A stretch of 64,000 bases of DNA, taken from the NCBI GenBank assembly GCA_029834535.1, contig JAQMWT010000441.1, positions 62,001 to 126,000 of the forward strand, read 5' to 3'. The notes beneath the pieces are model-generated. The model did no database searches. It was not told the DNA's origin and saw nothing but the letters and a program-made list of their open reading frames with translations. Each line of letters starts with the position of its first letter. Position 1 is the stretch's first letter. Source of the DNA: Chrysophaeum taylorii (taxonomy: Eukaryota > Sar > Pelagophyceae > Pelagomonadales > Pelagomonadaceae). Positions 13,251 to 22,980 of the stretch are shown here, one piece after another. The position numbers and the translations under genes were made by a program.

Positions 13251-14279
13251 CTGAAAACGGTCAAGTCCGTGTTTCCTCTAAACTGACTTTTCCTCATCTT
13301 ATTTCTAAATCTCCTCCTGATTATGAACAGCATCCACCTCCCGCACCTTCACCCGACATTCCCTTCTCTGTTCACAGCACCCCCAATGATGCGGCGCAGA
13401 GGGGGAATGCTATGCCAACCGACACTGACCATGAAAGGGAGACTCCTTCTTCTCATCTCCATGCTCCCTCTCCCGCTCCCGCATTTACTCCAGCTGCTGC
13501 TCCTGCGCCCGCTACTTCCGCCACCACACGTACATCTGAAGTGTCTCCCGACACTCTGCCACTTTTACCATCTTATCGGTCTCTTTGTTCCCAGGATGTC
13601 TTCCGTCTCACCCGTGGCCCTCATCACCCTCAGCCTCGTCGCAAAACCAATTTCAAGGATGTTCTTACTCGTATTGCTTCGCTTACTGTTGCCGCTTATA
13701 AACAAGCCGGTGGTACGCTTGCCGACTTCAAGTATGACCTCTCCAAGCAGTACATAACGCTCTGCGACCCCACCCTCCACTCCCTTCATATCGCTCATGG
13801 CATCCACTGGACGGCTATACCTCCAGAGGGGGAATTTACACCACCCCTTCATCACCATGTGCACCAAGCGATCTCACAGTCCTCTTCACTTATGTGTCAT
13901 AGGAGCCATAGCCACCCATCGCCTGATACTCCTCATGTTCACTTCTGCGACGACGTCAACCCTGCAGACTTTCACCTTCCTCAAGCTCTCGTTCATTTAA
14001 TTTCTGAACATGCTCACGCCTTTCAAGTTCCTCCCGCTCAATATGTTTATGCTTTGCTCACGCCCCACTCCATTTTGGATCATAATGACGCTTCTTATGG
14101 TGCCTCCGAACCTCATCTCTCCGCAATCGAAGACTATATCACCGTGCAATCACATTACATTGAAGTCCACCTTGGTGATGCTCCTCTACTAGTCGTTCAA
14201 CTCATCGAAGATCCCGATCACGCTCATCTGCTCGATAATGTCGCTTCCTACGCAATTACTCATCTGACGACGACTCATG

Positions 14280-16118
14280 ACCCCAGCACGGTTGGTTCGG
14301 ACGAATACAAGATTCAAGCCAAAGATATCAAAATTGATGAATTTGAATTGAATTGCCTCAAAGGTCTCTCAGACGCTGATCGCAAAGCTTATGTTGCTGC
14401 CATCTCCAAAGAGATTTTTGACATTGTTAAGTTTGGCTGCTTTAAACTAGCGCTGCCAATGGTCAACTCAAAGCCTATTGACACCCGTCTCGTCCTACGC
14501 ATAAAAACCAACGCTGCTGGTCAGTACATTAAACATAAAGCACGCCTGGTACTACTAAGCCTCTCTGGGCACCGATTTTTTCAACACATTCAGCCCTATG
14601 GCACAGCTTACCGGCATCCGTTGTGTTTTGGCGCTAGCAGCTCATCTGCGACTTCCCGTCTATCATGTCGACGTCCCTAACGCTTTTGTTCAAGCTCCCA
14701 TCGATTCGCATGTCTATGTTAAACTGCCACAAGGCATTTACCTTCTCGATCCCGAAGATACTAAATATCAAGGCCGCCGTCTCCCAAAGCTATTTTCTAT
14801 GGATTGCGTCAGAGCCCTGCCCTTTGGAATCAAACCATAAACAGCTTCTTTGATTCATTAGGCTACACACGATTTCGAACAGACACATGCATTTACGCTA
14901 AAGTCCAAGCTGACGCTACGTTTCTAATTTGCACGCTCTCAGTAGACGACGTCGTCATTACTTGTACTTCGGAAACTCTACGTCGTGAGTCCCAGCAGGC
15001 CCTGAAAAAGGAATACTCAGTTGACACCTTCGAGGAAGTCCATACTCTCCTAGTCATGCGCATAACGCGTACAACAGATGGCTCTATATCACTGGATTGT
15101 CAGGCTAAACTTGACGCATTGTTCGAAGAGTACCCCATTTTAATGCAGTTACGTCCCACTTCTACACCGATGTCACCATCAACCACGTATAAAACTGGAG
15201 AGCCATCTTCTGATATGGACAAGTTCATCTTTCATACCTTCTCTACGCTACTCGGCAAGCTCACGTTTGTTCAATTGACCTGTCGCCCTGATTTATCCCA
15301 AAGCCTTAGTCGTTGCTCTCGAGGAATGCATAATCCAGCATTTCTGCATGTTCAAGTACTAACAGGAACGCTCCGCTACTTGCGTAAGCCCGAAAATCGC
15401 AATCTTCGCCTCTGGTACTACTCTGGTTCTTCCGCTCTAATGGACCATCTTCGACTTCTTATCGGTAATCGTACTGACATGGCCACCATGTTGGACTACA
15501 CTAAAGAACAAGTTAATCCAGGTAATTTTGATCCACTGGTCGCATTCGTTGATGCCGATAATGCACCTTCTTATGAACAAGACCGCAAATCTACAACCGG
15601 CTATGCTATCTTTTTGTTTGGTTCTCTCATCACTTGGAAGTCTAAGCTACAGCCTATAACAGCTACTTCTACGCATGAGAGTGAACTTATCGCCCTCAAT
15701 ATGTGTGCCGATGATGTGGTTTGGTTACGCAAATTGCTAACGGAAATGGCATTCGTTATAAATCCTCACTCCTATCTCCACCAACCTTTCAGGGAAAGGT
15801 CTGCTACTAGATTATGATGCTCACGACAATCCCCTCCCATCGGGCATGTCGTTCATACGTAACAGTCCTATACTGGGAGATTCTGCCTCTGCTATTCATC
15901 CTTCCAACAATCCCGACAGTGCGACTAAGGCCAAAGCTATCAGCACACGCTGGTTCCGTATACGCGACTACGTACAGTTAAAACGAATACGCCTACATCA
16001 TGTTTCCGGTACCCATAATATCGCCGATGGATTTACCAAACCCTTTGGAGCTCCACTCTTCAGCAGATTTCGCACGTTACTCGGCTTACAACAACCCATA
16101 GCTCAACAAGATGGTTAA
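14280..16118 (+). mobile_element. copia 1: reverse transcriptase and RNase H region (fossil)
   Basis: RT segments include DVPNAFVQAPID near 14,670 and a VDDVVI catalytic box near 14,945. RNase H follows with DADNAPSYEQDRKSTTGY near 15,550 and STHESELIAL near 15,670. The typical C-terminal tail HHVSGTHNIADGFTKPF ends near 16,050. This is clear Ty1/copia type. Confidence 0.92.
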
Positions 16119-16273
16119 TCATTACCCTCCATTATGTCCGAAATGACTTTAAACTAACCCTGCTATGCGCAGGATACTGGCTTGCTAAAATGTGAAATGC
16201 TACATAAAATGTGATGTGGAGATTCCTCTCATGATGAATCCCACTAAAAACAAAGATGCTGCGAGATGACGCC

Positions 16274-16324
16274 ACTCTACCATGTACCCGGAGAGGGTCA
16301 AATCCCTCCAGGTTATGGGCCCAG
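16274..16324 (+). repeat. internal second copy of copia 1 LTR tail plus primer binding site
   Basis: Positions 16,274-16,310 repeat the last ~37 bp of the LTR, and 16,311-16,324 repeat the primer binding site GGTTATGGGCCCAG. This lies inside the element, 150 bp after RNase H. It suggests a composite or recombined element. Confidence 0.85.
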
Positions 16325-16345
16325 GTGGTCGCGGTGGTGGTATAC

Positions 16346-18274
16346 TGTCACTGTCTCCACCTTTTAATGCTCTAACTCCAAGCGTTGCACCGACTAGTTC
16401 CCCTAATCGGAAACATCAAACCTATTTGTCGGTGGCGCAAGGACATCAATCTACGCCCGTGACGCCCAAGGCGCCCAAGACAGCTGCCCAACAACAGTCT
16501 AAATCGCAAGCAGCAAAGTCTGAGTATTTCCTGCTCAAACACTGTAAATTTGACGTATTAGCGATGATGTCCGGGAACGTTAATGCTCTTGGTTCATCAC
16601 CACCCAGCTTTCTTATTCCGCAACACAAGGACCCCCAGTGCTGGCTTAAGTCTTTGCAGCAGCTGCTTACGGAAGCACAACAGACAGAGTTTGTAGACAA
16701 CGTACAAGTGTTCATTATTGTGTGTCAAGACAAAGCGTATCCGAAACGCCCCCGCAATATCTCCTAACGAGGGAATACGTCTGCATCGCTTCCCGCCCAT
16801 CAAAGGGGTTGTCAAAGTACATGTGACGTGTACAAAGTGCTACAATAAAACTGATATGCCAGGCACACCAGTCATGCTCATCATATGTAATGAAGGTGAA
16901 CTTAAAACTGACAGGATTCGCCAAATTATTGAGGATCATCTCGCGTCTGAGCAACACGCATCCCACTGCTTTGACGTACCGCGCCCTTTCTTTTTGTTGA
17001 TTTGTGCGCTGTGCGATCGGTCACACCATGGGATACCCTTAATTCGCAACAGTCAGCAGCCATTCCAACTGTCTTGTTTTAATGATCCGGCTGCTCACAC
17101 CAGAGCTATAATCCTCCGCCTTGGAAAGTCAATTGCTATTAATAAGCAGCTCAAAGAGGCAATCATGCAGACTGCGACATCCCTTAAACTTGATGCCTCT
17201 AAAATCATTGTTAACCTTGATGATAGCACCATGCTTTTACTTCAGTTGCCCTTTATCTCGAGTTTAAATCTTGAGATTCTTGTAGCAGCTTGGTCTTTGT
17301 TACATTCTGTTGAAGATAAAGTATGTGTAGTAACCAACCCGGATGAGCTGCTTAACGTGCTTGTCGAACACTTCGTTAACGATGTTTCCCACCAATTTAA
17401 CGCAATCTCCTCCGAAACGTTACCGCCAATGCTTAATTATTTTCGTCAACTATCACCTGTACAGCAAACTGCCTTTAAAAATGTGCTAATCCAGGTTGGC
17501 TACCCTTCGGACATAATTGAAGTCTTTTCAGATGATATTTCTTCTGAAGATGTTTCACCAGCGCCGATCGACAATCCACCCGCTGAACCCACGCCAGATA
17601 AAGCTAACGACGATATGGCTGAATCTTTACATCAATTAAAAGAAGAGGTTCGGTCTTTATCCTTACGTCTCACTAATACCGAACAGCAATTGATGGCGCG
17701 AGATCAACAACTATCGCTTGCATTAACATCTCTCACACAGATGCAAGAGACTTACGAAAATTTAAACACTCAAGTGATTGAGAACATCAAGCATGTGTCT
17801 CTATTAGACAACATCTTGTCAAGTCTTCAGATGCATCAGGACACCACAATCCCGTCCTCTGCTGTATTTGTACATATCATTTCTCGGTCACTTATCTCCT
17901 CTATTGGGCAGCTCCCTCCAGATACGTATAATGAGGCTCAGCAAGTTCAAATCGACGCAGCAGCTCATCACCTCCACACAGCTATGTCTGATGCAAATGA
18001 TCGTGTTATTCCTGCATTGGATCTACACGCTCTTACACCCGATGCTGCTATGTCTTTCCTTTCGTCTGTCATATCACCCTTGGTCACCTTGAGTGATGCA
18101 ATGACTACGCACAATACTAACACTACTAACGACCTACCCTCTGATGTTCATAATTCGTCTTCTCCAGAGTTAAAGGAACTGGACGATAATAGCGAAGATG
18201 AATTGGACCATACATCTGATGTGGATACTGATACAGCTTCTTTGCGTAACATTACAACACGCTCGACATCATAA
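16346..18274 (+). mobile_element. copia 1: extra 3' coding region with coiled coil (fossil)
   Basis: Long open stretches (16,346-16,767 and 16,718-18,274) follow the internal primer binding site and end just before the polypurine tract. The larger one predicts an alpha-helical protein. A heptad-like coiled coil lies around 17,630-17,820 (LHQLKEEVRSLSLRLTNTEQ type), followed by a Ser/Asp-rich acidic tail. It resembles a gag-like or structural protein, but I do not recognise its family. Its position after RNase H is unusual for copia. Confidence 0.6.
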
Positions 18275-18382
18275 TTAATTTGTCCTGTTCTGTTGTTGTT
18301 TGTTCCATTGTCCACTGTTTCCATGTATATTGCACAAGTTCCGCCTCAAGAACGTCTGAAATGCATAAACCGTTTCCACACG

Positions 18383-18391
18383 TTGAGGGGG
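18383..18391 (+). promoter_or_regulatory. copia 1 polypurine tract
   Basis: TTGAGGGGG lies immediately 5' of the 3' LTR. This is the expected place and composition for the plus-strand primer. Confidence 0.75.
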
Positions 18392-18789
18392 TCCAGAGAG
18401 CTACACTATTATGTGTGCGACACTGGAACATTTTCACACCTATCTCTACACGAGGGTTTTCTCTCCGTAGTACGGCTTTCCATCTTTCTTTCCTTCCGTA
18501 CCCTTCCGCCCTTTTATTTCATGGCTATGAAGAACCCAGTCTGAAGCTCTTTTCCAACATGGAGTAGGCCTCCAGGTGCGTAACGTCGGGTACGGGGTTT
18601 TCTGTTTAATTAACAGAGACTTCGTTCTCCGTTGTCAGTGTAAACGCTTCTATGGGACTTAATGTCCTTAAGGAGTTAGGGCCTAAATCCCTACCTTGTG
18701 TAGTAGCATGTGACAAGCGGAATGGTCTGTACACGCCTAAGACTGCACGCAGTCTCTACCATGTACCCGGAGAGGGTCAAATCTCTCCA
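18392..18789 (+). repeat. copia 1 3' LTR
   Basis: This 398-bp LTR is followed by target duplication CCGAC. It pairs with 6,555-6,958. Confidence 0.93.
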
Positions 18790-20301
18790 CCGACGTAAGT
18801 AAAAAGACGCTGGTTGATCGAGATCTTTACACAGGTCTTCGTACTTCTTTAAGTGTTCTCGAAAAATCGGTGCGACTGTGTCGCGCAGGGTCGCGGGTAG
18901 CAGGTACCGTAGTTTCTCCAAGCCTAAATGGTCTTCGGCTAACGTACTCATCACCGCGCCCGCATCTAAATCGAACTGGTCCTGATCGCGTCCATCGAGA
19001 ACCAGTTTAAAGGTTTCGGTCTTTAATCCGGAGGTTGATCGCCGCTCCTTGTTGCGATCGTGTTTAGCTAACGCGCTGGCGAATCGATCCGTGAAACCCA
19101 TAAAGAACTCTTGGGTGTCGATCCTTCCGTCGCCACGCGTCTCCTCCATTTCTTCGTCATCGTCGTCTTCATAGCGCGGCTTCCTAGCTTTCGCGCGTGA
19201 TCGTGTAGTTGGCGGCTCCTCCTCAGCTCGGGACCCCGGGCTGCTCGCTCGCCTTGATCGACTCGGCGTACGCAACTCGTCTCTTTCACGTGTCAACGAG
19301 CTTACTTGATCTTGGAGGTCGTCTGCTCGAGCGTTGGCCCTACGCACTTGCTCTCTTAATTCTTCGGCCTCCTTCCGTCGTAGCCGCTCTTTTCGTTCGT
19401 TTTCTTCTTCTATTTGTTTTAAAAGTCGTTCCTGCGCGCGTTCGTTCTCTTCGCGTAATGCCCGCAAGTGAGCCTCGTAGAACTCATTCATTCCCGTTAC
19501 ATCCGGGGGTCGTGCACGCGTTGACGGAGCTGTCGATCGTCCTCCCGGCGGTCCCTCCGCGGGCTCGCCGTTGTTGTAGTCTAGCTCTTCTTCCTCGTCG
19601 TCAACTTCCGTGTCGTGCTCTTCTTCATCGTCATCATTATCATTATCGTCATTCCGCTCGCTCGTCTCATCCTGACGGCTTGGCGGTTCTTCATATCGCA
19701 TCTGCTCGACGGCAGCATCATCGTCTTCCATATCGGCTCTGGCTCGTTCTAGTCGGCCGAGATCAGAGCGGGTCCAAAATGATTGAGTCGTCGTCGTTCT
19801 CGTGCTCCTTCGACTCTTGGACTTCTACTCGTCCACGACACGCCTAATATCGTCGTTGCGTGCGTCTTCCGCCGACAAATCTATCAGTCAGGTGGGCGGC
19901 AGAATTCGTCTCTGCAATCAATGCCTCAGTGAGTTGCGATCTCACTCCGCTCGCCTGCGGCAGCGGTACCCGGGTTGCGCGTCGGCTAGCACCGAATCGC
20001 GCGTCGTCACTTCCGACGACTAACGTATCCGGCCGGGGAACTTTCCCACGGCAGTGGTCCTTCTGGAATTTCTTGTCGGCGCGCTTGATCAGGGCGTGCA
20101 CGGCTTGTCCGGACCGTGTAGAGAATGCAAGATGCACTCGTTCGCTGCGACCGATATAGTCGCTCGAATCTCGTATTCCTCCACCACCTGTGGCGTAAGG
20201 AGAATTTTGGGGCTACCTGGCGTGCCTTCGAATCCTGGCTCGCCGCTCGCGTCCGTGCCCTTGGTGGAGTCACTGGACGAGAGTGGCCGTTCTCCCGCCA
20301 C
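18790..20301 (-). mobile_element. gypsy copy A: gag N-terminal region (fossil)
   Basis: On the minus strand the gag region starts near 20,301 (MAGERPLSSSDSTKG). It continues through an acidic and then a charged coiled-coil stretch (REENERAQERLLKQIEEEN type, about 19,470-19,330) to the copia insertion point. The downstream part of the same gag resumes at 6,554. The leader and first gag residues also match the palindrome at 55,546-56,253. It is part of a broken element. Confidence 0.8.
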
Positions 20302-20523
20302 ACAACCACAAACAACCTCCGTGCCTGGTCCTCACAACTTGAGGATCGGCTGTTGCTTTATGATTAAGATATTATCGAAACACAGAAATCAGGGTGACAC
20401 ATGTCACAGAAAAGAAAGATGATGTCATAGAGATAACTGACATCATCAGAACGGAGTAGGGTGACCCTGATAAGGGGGGGGGCTATAGAAGAGGGGTATG
20501 CCTTAGGAGGCGGGAGTTGCCGC
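20302..20523 (-). repeat. gypsy copy A 5' LTR and leader
   Basis: On the minus strand it starts near 20,523 with a GCGGCAACTCC segment shared with the palindrome arms at 55,546 and 56,253, and leads into gag. The exact LTR end could not be fixed because the 3' LTR is outside the window. It contains a 10-bp perfect inverted repeat (20,418-20,427 and 20,438-20,447), GATGATGTCA/TGACATCATC, which could form a hairpin or a pair of CRE-like sites. An outer inverted pair, ATCAGGGT/ACCCTGAT, lies at 20,388 and 20,464. Confidence 0.65.
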
Positions 20524-21700
20524 CGCAAGACAGACAGACAGACAGACAGACAGACATTTGCCGATTAGTAGTAAGGAAATAAATAAAATAGACACGAGGA
20601 GACGACGCTAAGCGACGGTTGCAGCATGATGCCAGACCTCCCAAACAGGCCTCCATAATTTGGTCCGGGCGAGGCGGCCAAATGTCGCGAGAAGACGAGA
20701 TAACCACACGTCATCAGCATCGACGTCACGAGCAACAAGGATGTCAATAAGCGCCGCCGGCAAACGACCGCGCACGAGGTCATAAGCAGCGTCGGTGCCA
20801 TATGCGAAGGGCAGGGCAGACGAACGTCGTGGTCGTAGATCAAGCAACAGGGCAGTGTGGGAAGCAGAGAGACGTGAAGACAACCAGTCCTGTAAAGTCA
20901 AGCTGGCAATACAAGCGGATCGAGTAGCAGAGCAGCCACATTACCCTGTCTCGCCGTCGTCAAAGTGGGATGTGGGCAGGTAGTCAGAAGATGGAGAAGG
21001 GACTCGGAAGAACCAGGGCGGCGACAACAGCGACACGTGTGATCAGGGACAACAAATCCCCAGGCAGCAGAGCGCGGTCGGGTGGCTAATATTGCTCCAT
21101 GAGGAACTTTACCTGCATGGCACGCGACATGAATGACTTGCACGGGCCGACAAAAGATGTCCGGAAGAGCAAACTGAGAGGACGGACGTCGGCAGGCTCT
21201 TAAGCACGAAGGCGCGCAATGCCAAGTTGCGTCAGCAAAGTGGGGCTAACCCCATCAAACAGACGGCGGCGCTGGAAGGTGACAAACCAACGTCGGCCAT
21301 GGCAGAAATGCGTGCAAGAAGGGTCATCCGCAACCGCTCCACACCGGCCACGCGCCGCAAGGCCATCAGCAAGATGTTGGAGAGACTCGACAGAGGTGAA
21401 CTGGGAAGAAGATCTGCGACGCTTCGGGTGGCCTTGTACCCACTCGAAATCAAATGAACCAAAATGTGTCGTTAAGCGTGGAGTGAAGTGCGCAAGCTCA
21501 TCCCGAATATCGCTGGATGTGACTGGCATGCGTTGCGAGAGGCCAGAATGTGCGAGCACAGCACGTTTATGGTCAAGAACAGCTTTCACAGGTAACCGAG
21601 GGAGTACATCACGTAGGGACCAAAGTGCAGCTTGTGCGGCATAGATGCCCATGACCCCAGCACGATACGCAGATAGAGTTCCAGGACCGGGAGCGGCCCG
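20524..21700 (-). mobile_element. LINE (non-LTR retrotransposon) 3' fragment with RNase H-like and zinc-knuckle regions
   Basis: Minus-strand reading stretches from 21,652 to about 20,600 look like the C-terminal part of a LINE ORF2. An RNase H-like segment has GIYAAQAALWSLR near 21,650 and WVQGHPKRR near 21,400. It is followed by a Cys/His cluster, CRCCRRPG..LLTTCPH, at about 21,045-20,990, then a helical tail. The coding is spread over three frames, so it is decayed. The element lacks its RT and is 5'-truncated. On the minus strand it ends with a TACTACTAATCGGCAAATG segment and a (TGTC)n tail at 20,525-20,556. The tail type is shared with the repeats further right. The clade was not determined. 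Confidence 0.65.
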
Positions 21701-22051
21701 CTAAGAGAAAGTGTAGAGGCGAGGGGCCAAAGGATCGAAAATGGCTGGCTACAGCAGCTCCGCCCTATATTATGTCTTTTGTCTTTGTCAATATAATATA
21801 GCGCTGGTCTTTAAACGCAACTGTCTTTTGAGGGGGAACAAGCTGCTTTGCATTGGAACTTTCTTTGTCCACTCCAACCCTCCTGACTTCGCCTGCCCGC
21901 GGCTCGGGAGTGACCTCTCCCGACTAGGCCTCGCGGCACATCCGACCATCCACTGGGTATCTGTATCCGACCATTCCCAAATCCCTTCGCGCTGACCCCA
22001 TTTTATTGGCAGTCGCCTCGAAATAACTCCGCTCCGTCCACACGCGCAGAA
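21701..22051. other. no gene recognised
   Basis: This stretch lies between the LINE fragment and the first Helitron-type repeat. I see no convincing coding region, RNA gene or element ends. Confidence 0.4.
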
Positions 22052-22780
22052 GCTGAATTATCCTAACTACTAATCGACAGATGTTTGTCTGTTTGTCTGT
22101 TTGTCTGTTTGTTTGTTTGTTTGTCTTTAAATGTCGACTGCTAAGAGGGGGGTGAATGTGGGGAGCATGAAGGATGTGGGTGGGTTTGTGGGGTATGAGG
22201 GATGTGCCTGACGGGCGTTTGTTTGTCCCCCGATTTAGGGTAAGGATCATGTAGGCCCGCGAGCCACACATTGATCCTCCAAGCCGTCTACATACGGCGA
22301 CCTCGCAGTCTATTTCCACGACCCGCGGCGGCTCTTTCAGCGCGCCATTCTCACGCCCCGTCGAAACGATGTTGTCGATGCTGACAACGCGCGCATGACC
22401 GCGGCATTTTTTTCCCGGAGACGAGGCGTCGGAGTTCTTTTCGGCCGACTAGGTTGGGTCGGAAGACGACGCCTCGCTCTTTACAGTCTAGGTGAATATA
22501 GTGACCAGGTGAACTTACTGGGACCAGGTGAACTTACTGGGGGTTTTAGAGTAAACTCAAAGATTAGCGGCGTGTGCGGATCGAAGCAGCTTAGATTGGC
22601 GGAGGCGACAGCGACGAGCTCGAAGGATGGTGTGAGCACGAGTGGGTTTACGCCGAACTTACTGGGGTTAGAGATTTGGACTAGGTGAACTTACTGACCA
22701 GGTGAACTTACTGGGACCAGGTGAACTTACTGGGGTTAGAGATTGGGACTAGGTGAACTTACTGGCGAACTTACTGGCCT
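22052..22780 (+). mobile_element. Helitron-derived repeat unit A (plus orientation)
   Basis: The unit starts with CCTAACTACTAATCGACAG and a (TGTC/TGTT)n run. A ~95-bp segment shared with other tails follows (22,122-22,218, CTTTAAATGTCGACTGCTAA start). Next is a short piece of Pif1/Helitron helicase (22,270-22,485, protein segment RAILTPRRNDVVDADNARM) and a minisatellite of GTGAACTTACTGG-type repeats (22,495-22,780). It is decayed. The young copia element 2 is inserted at its right end. Confidence 0.75.
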
Positions 22781-22876
22781 TGTGAAGAAGCTATGACACT
22801 TACCCCTGCACCACGTATCCAGTATCCTTACGTCTTTCTCTTATCGCTAGTCTAACGCCTCATACCATTCGTCACA
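22781..22876 (+). repeat. copia 2 5' LTR
   Basis: This 96-bp LTR, TGTGAAGAAG to TTCGTCACA, is identical to 26,725-26,820. Confidence 0.95.
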
Positions 22877-22926
22877 TGGTAGCAGGTGTTCGTTTCGATC
22901 GAACGACCTCTGGGTTATGGGCCCAG
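22877..22926 (-). other. copia 2 primer binding site extended into a 50-nt copy of the 3' part of initiator tRNA-Met
   Basis: Read on the minus strand, this is the anticodon stem-loop CTGGGCCCATAACCCAG, variable loop AGGTC, a T-arm with loop-type GATCGAAA, then the acceptor strand ending in CCA. It abuts the 5' LTR exactly where a primer binding site belongs. It reads through 50 nt of tRNA complement where about 12-18 nt is normal. No tRNA 5' half is present, so it is not a tRNA gene. Confidence 0.85.
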
Positions 22927-22980
22927 CTAGTCTAACGCCTCATACCATTCGTCACATGGTACCTGGTGTCCAAGGTCGAA
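22927..22980 (+). repeat. repeat of copia 2 LTR tail and primer binding site start
   Basis: Positions 22,927-22,956 repeat the last 30 bp of the LTR (same as 22,847-22,876). A second, diverged TGGTACCTGGTG primer-site-like sequence follows. Confidence 0.85.

Larger units (their letters stand above)
6555..18789 (+). mobile_element. Ty1/copia retrotransposon 1, 12.2 kb, with methyltransferase-like region, nested in gypsy copy A (fossil)
   Basis: The element is bounded by LTRs at 6,555-6,958 and 18,392-18,789 and flanked by the 5-bp duplication CCGAC (6,550-6,554 and 18,790-18,794). The minus-strand gypsy gag is interrupted at exactly this point. Plus-strand order is gag-like ORFs, copia protease (DTCASQH near 9,570), a cytosine methyltransferase-like region, integrase, RT, RNase H, then an extra coiled-coil ORF. 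The LTRs differ at roughly 6-7% of positions by eye, so it is not recent. It looks broken, with on the order of ten breaks. Its AT content is clearly higher than that of the host genes. Confidence 0.92.

Noticed and set aside
22877-22926. Functional tRNA gene
   Set aside because: Only the 3' part of initiator tRNA-Met is present. The D-arm and 5' acceptor strand are missing, and it sits exactly at an LTR primer site.
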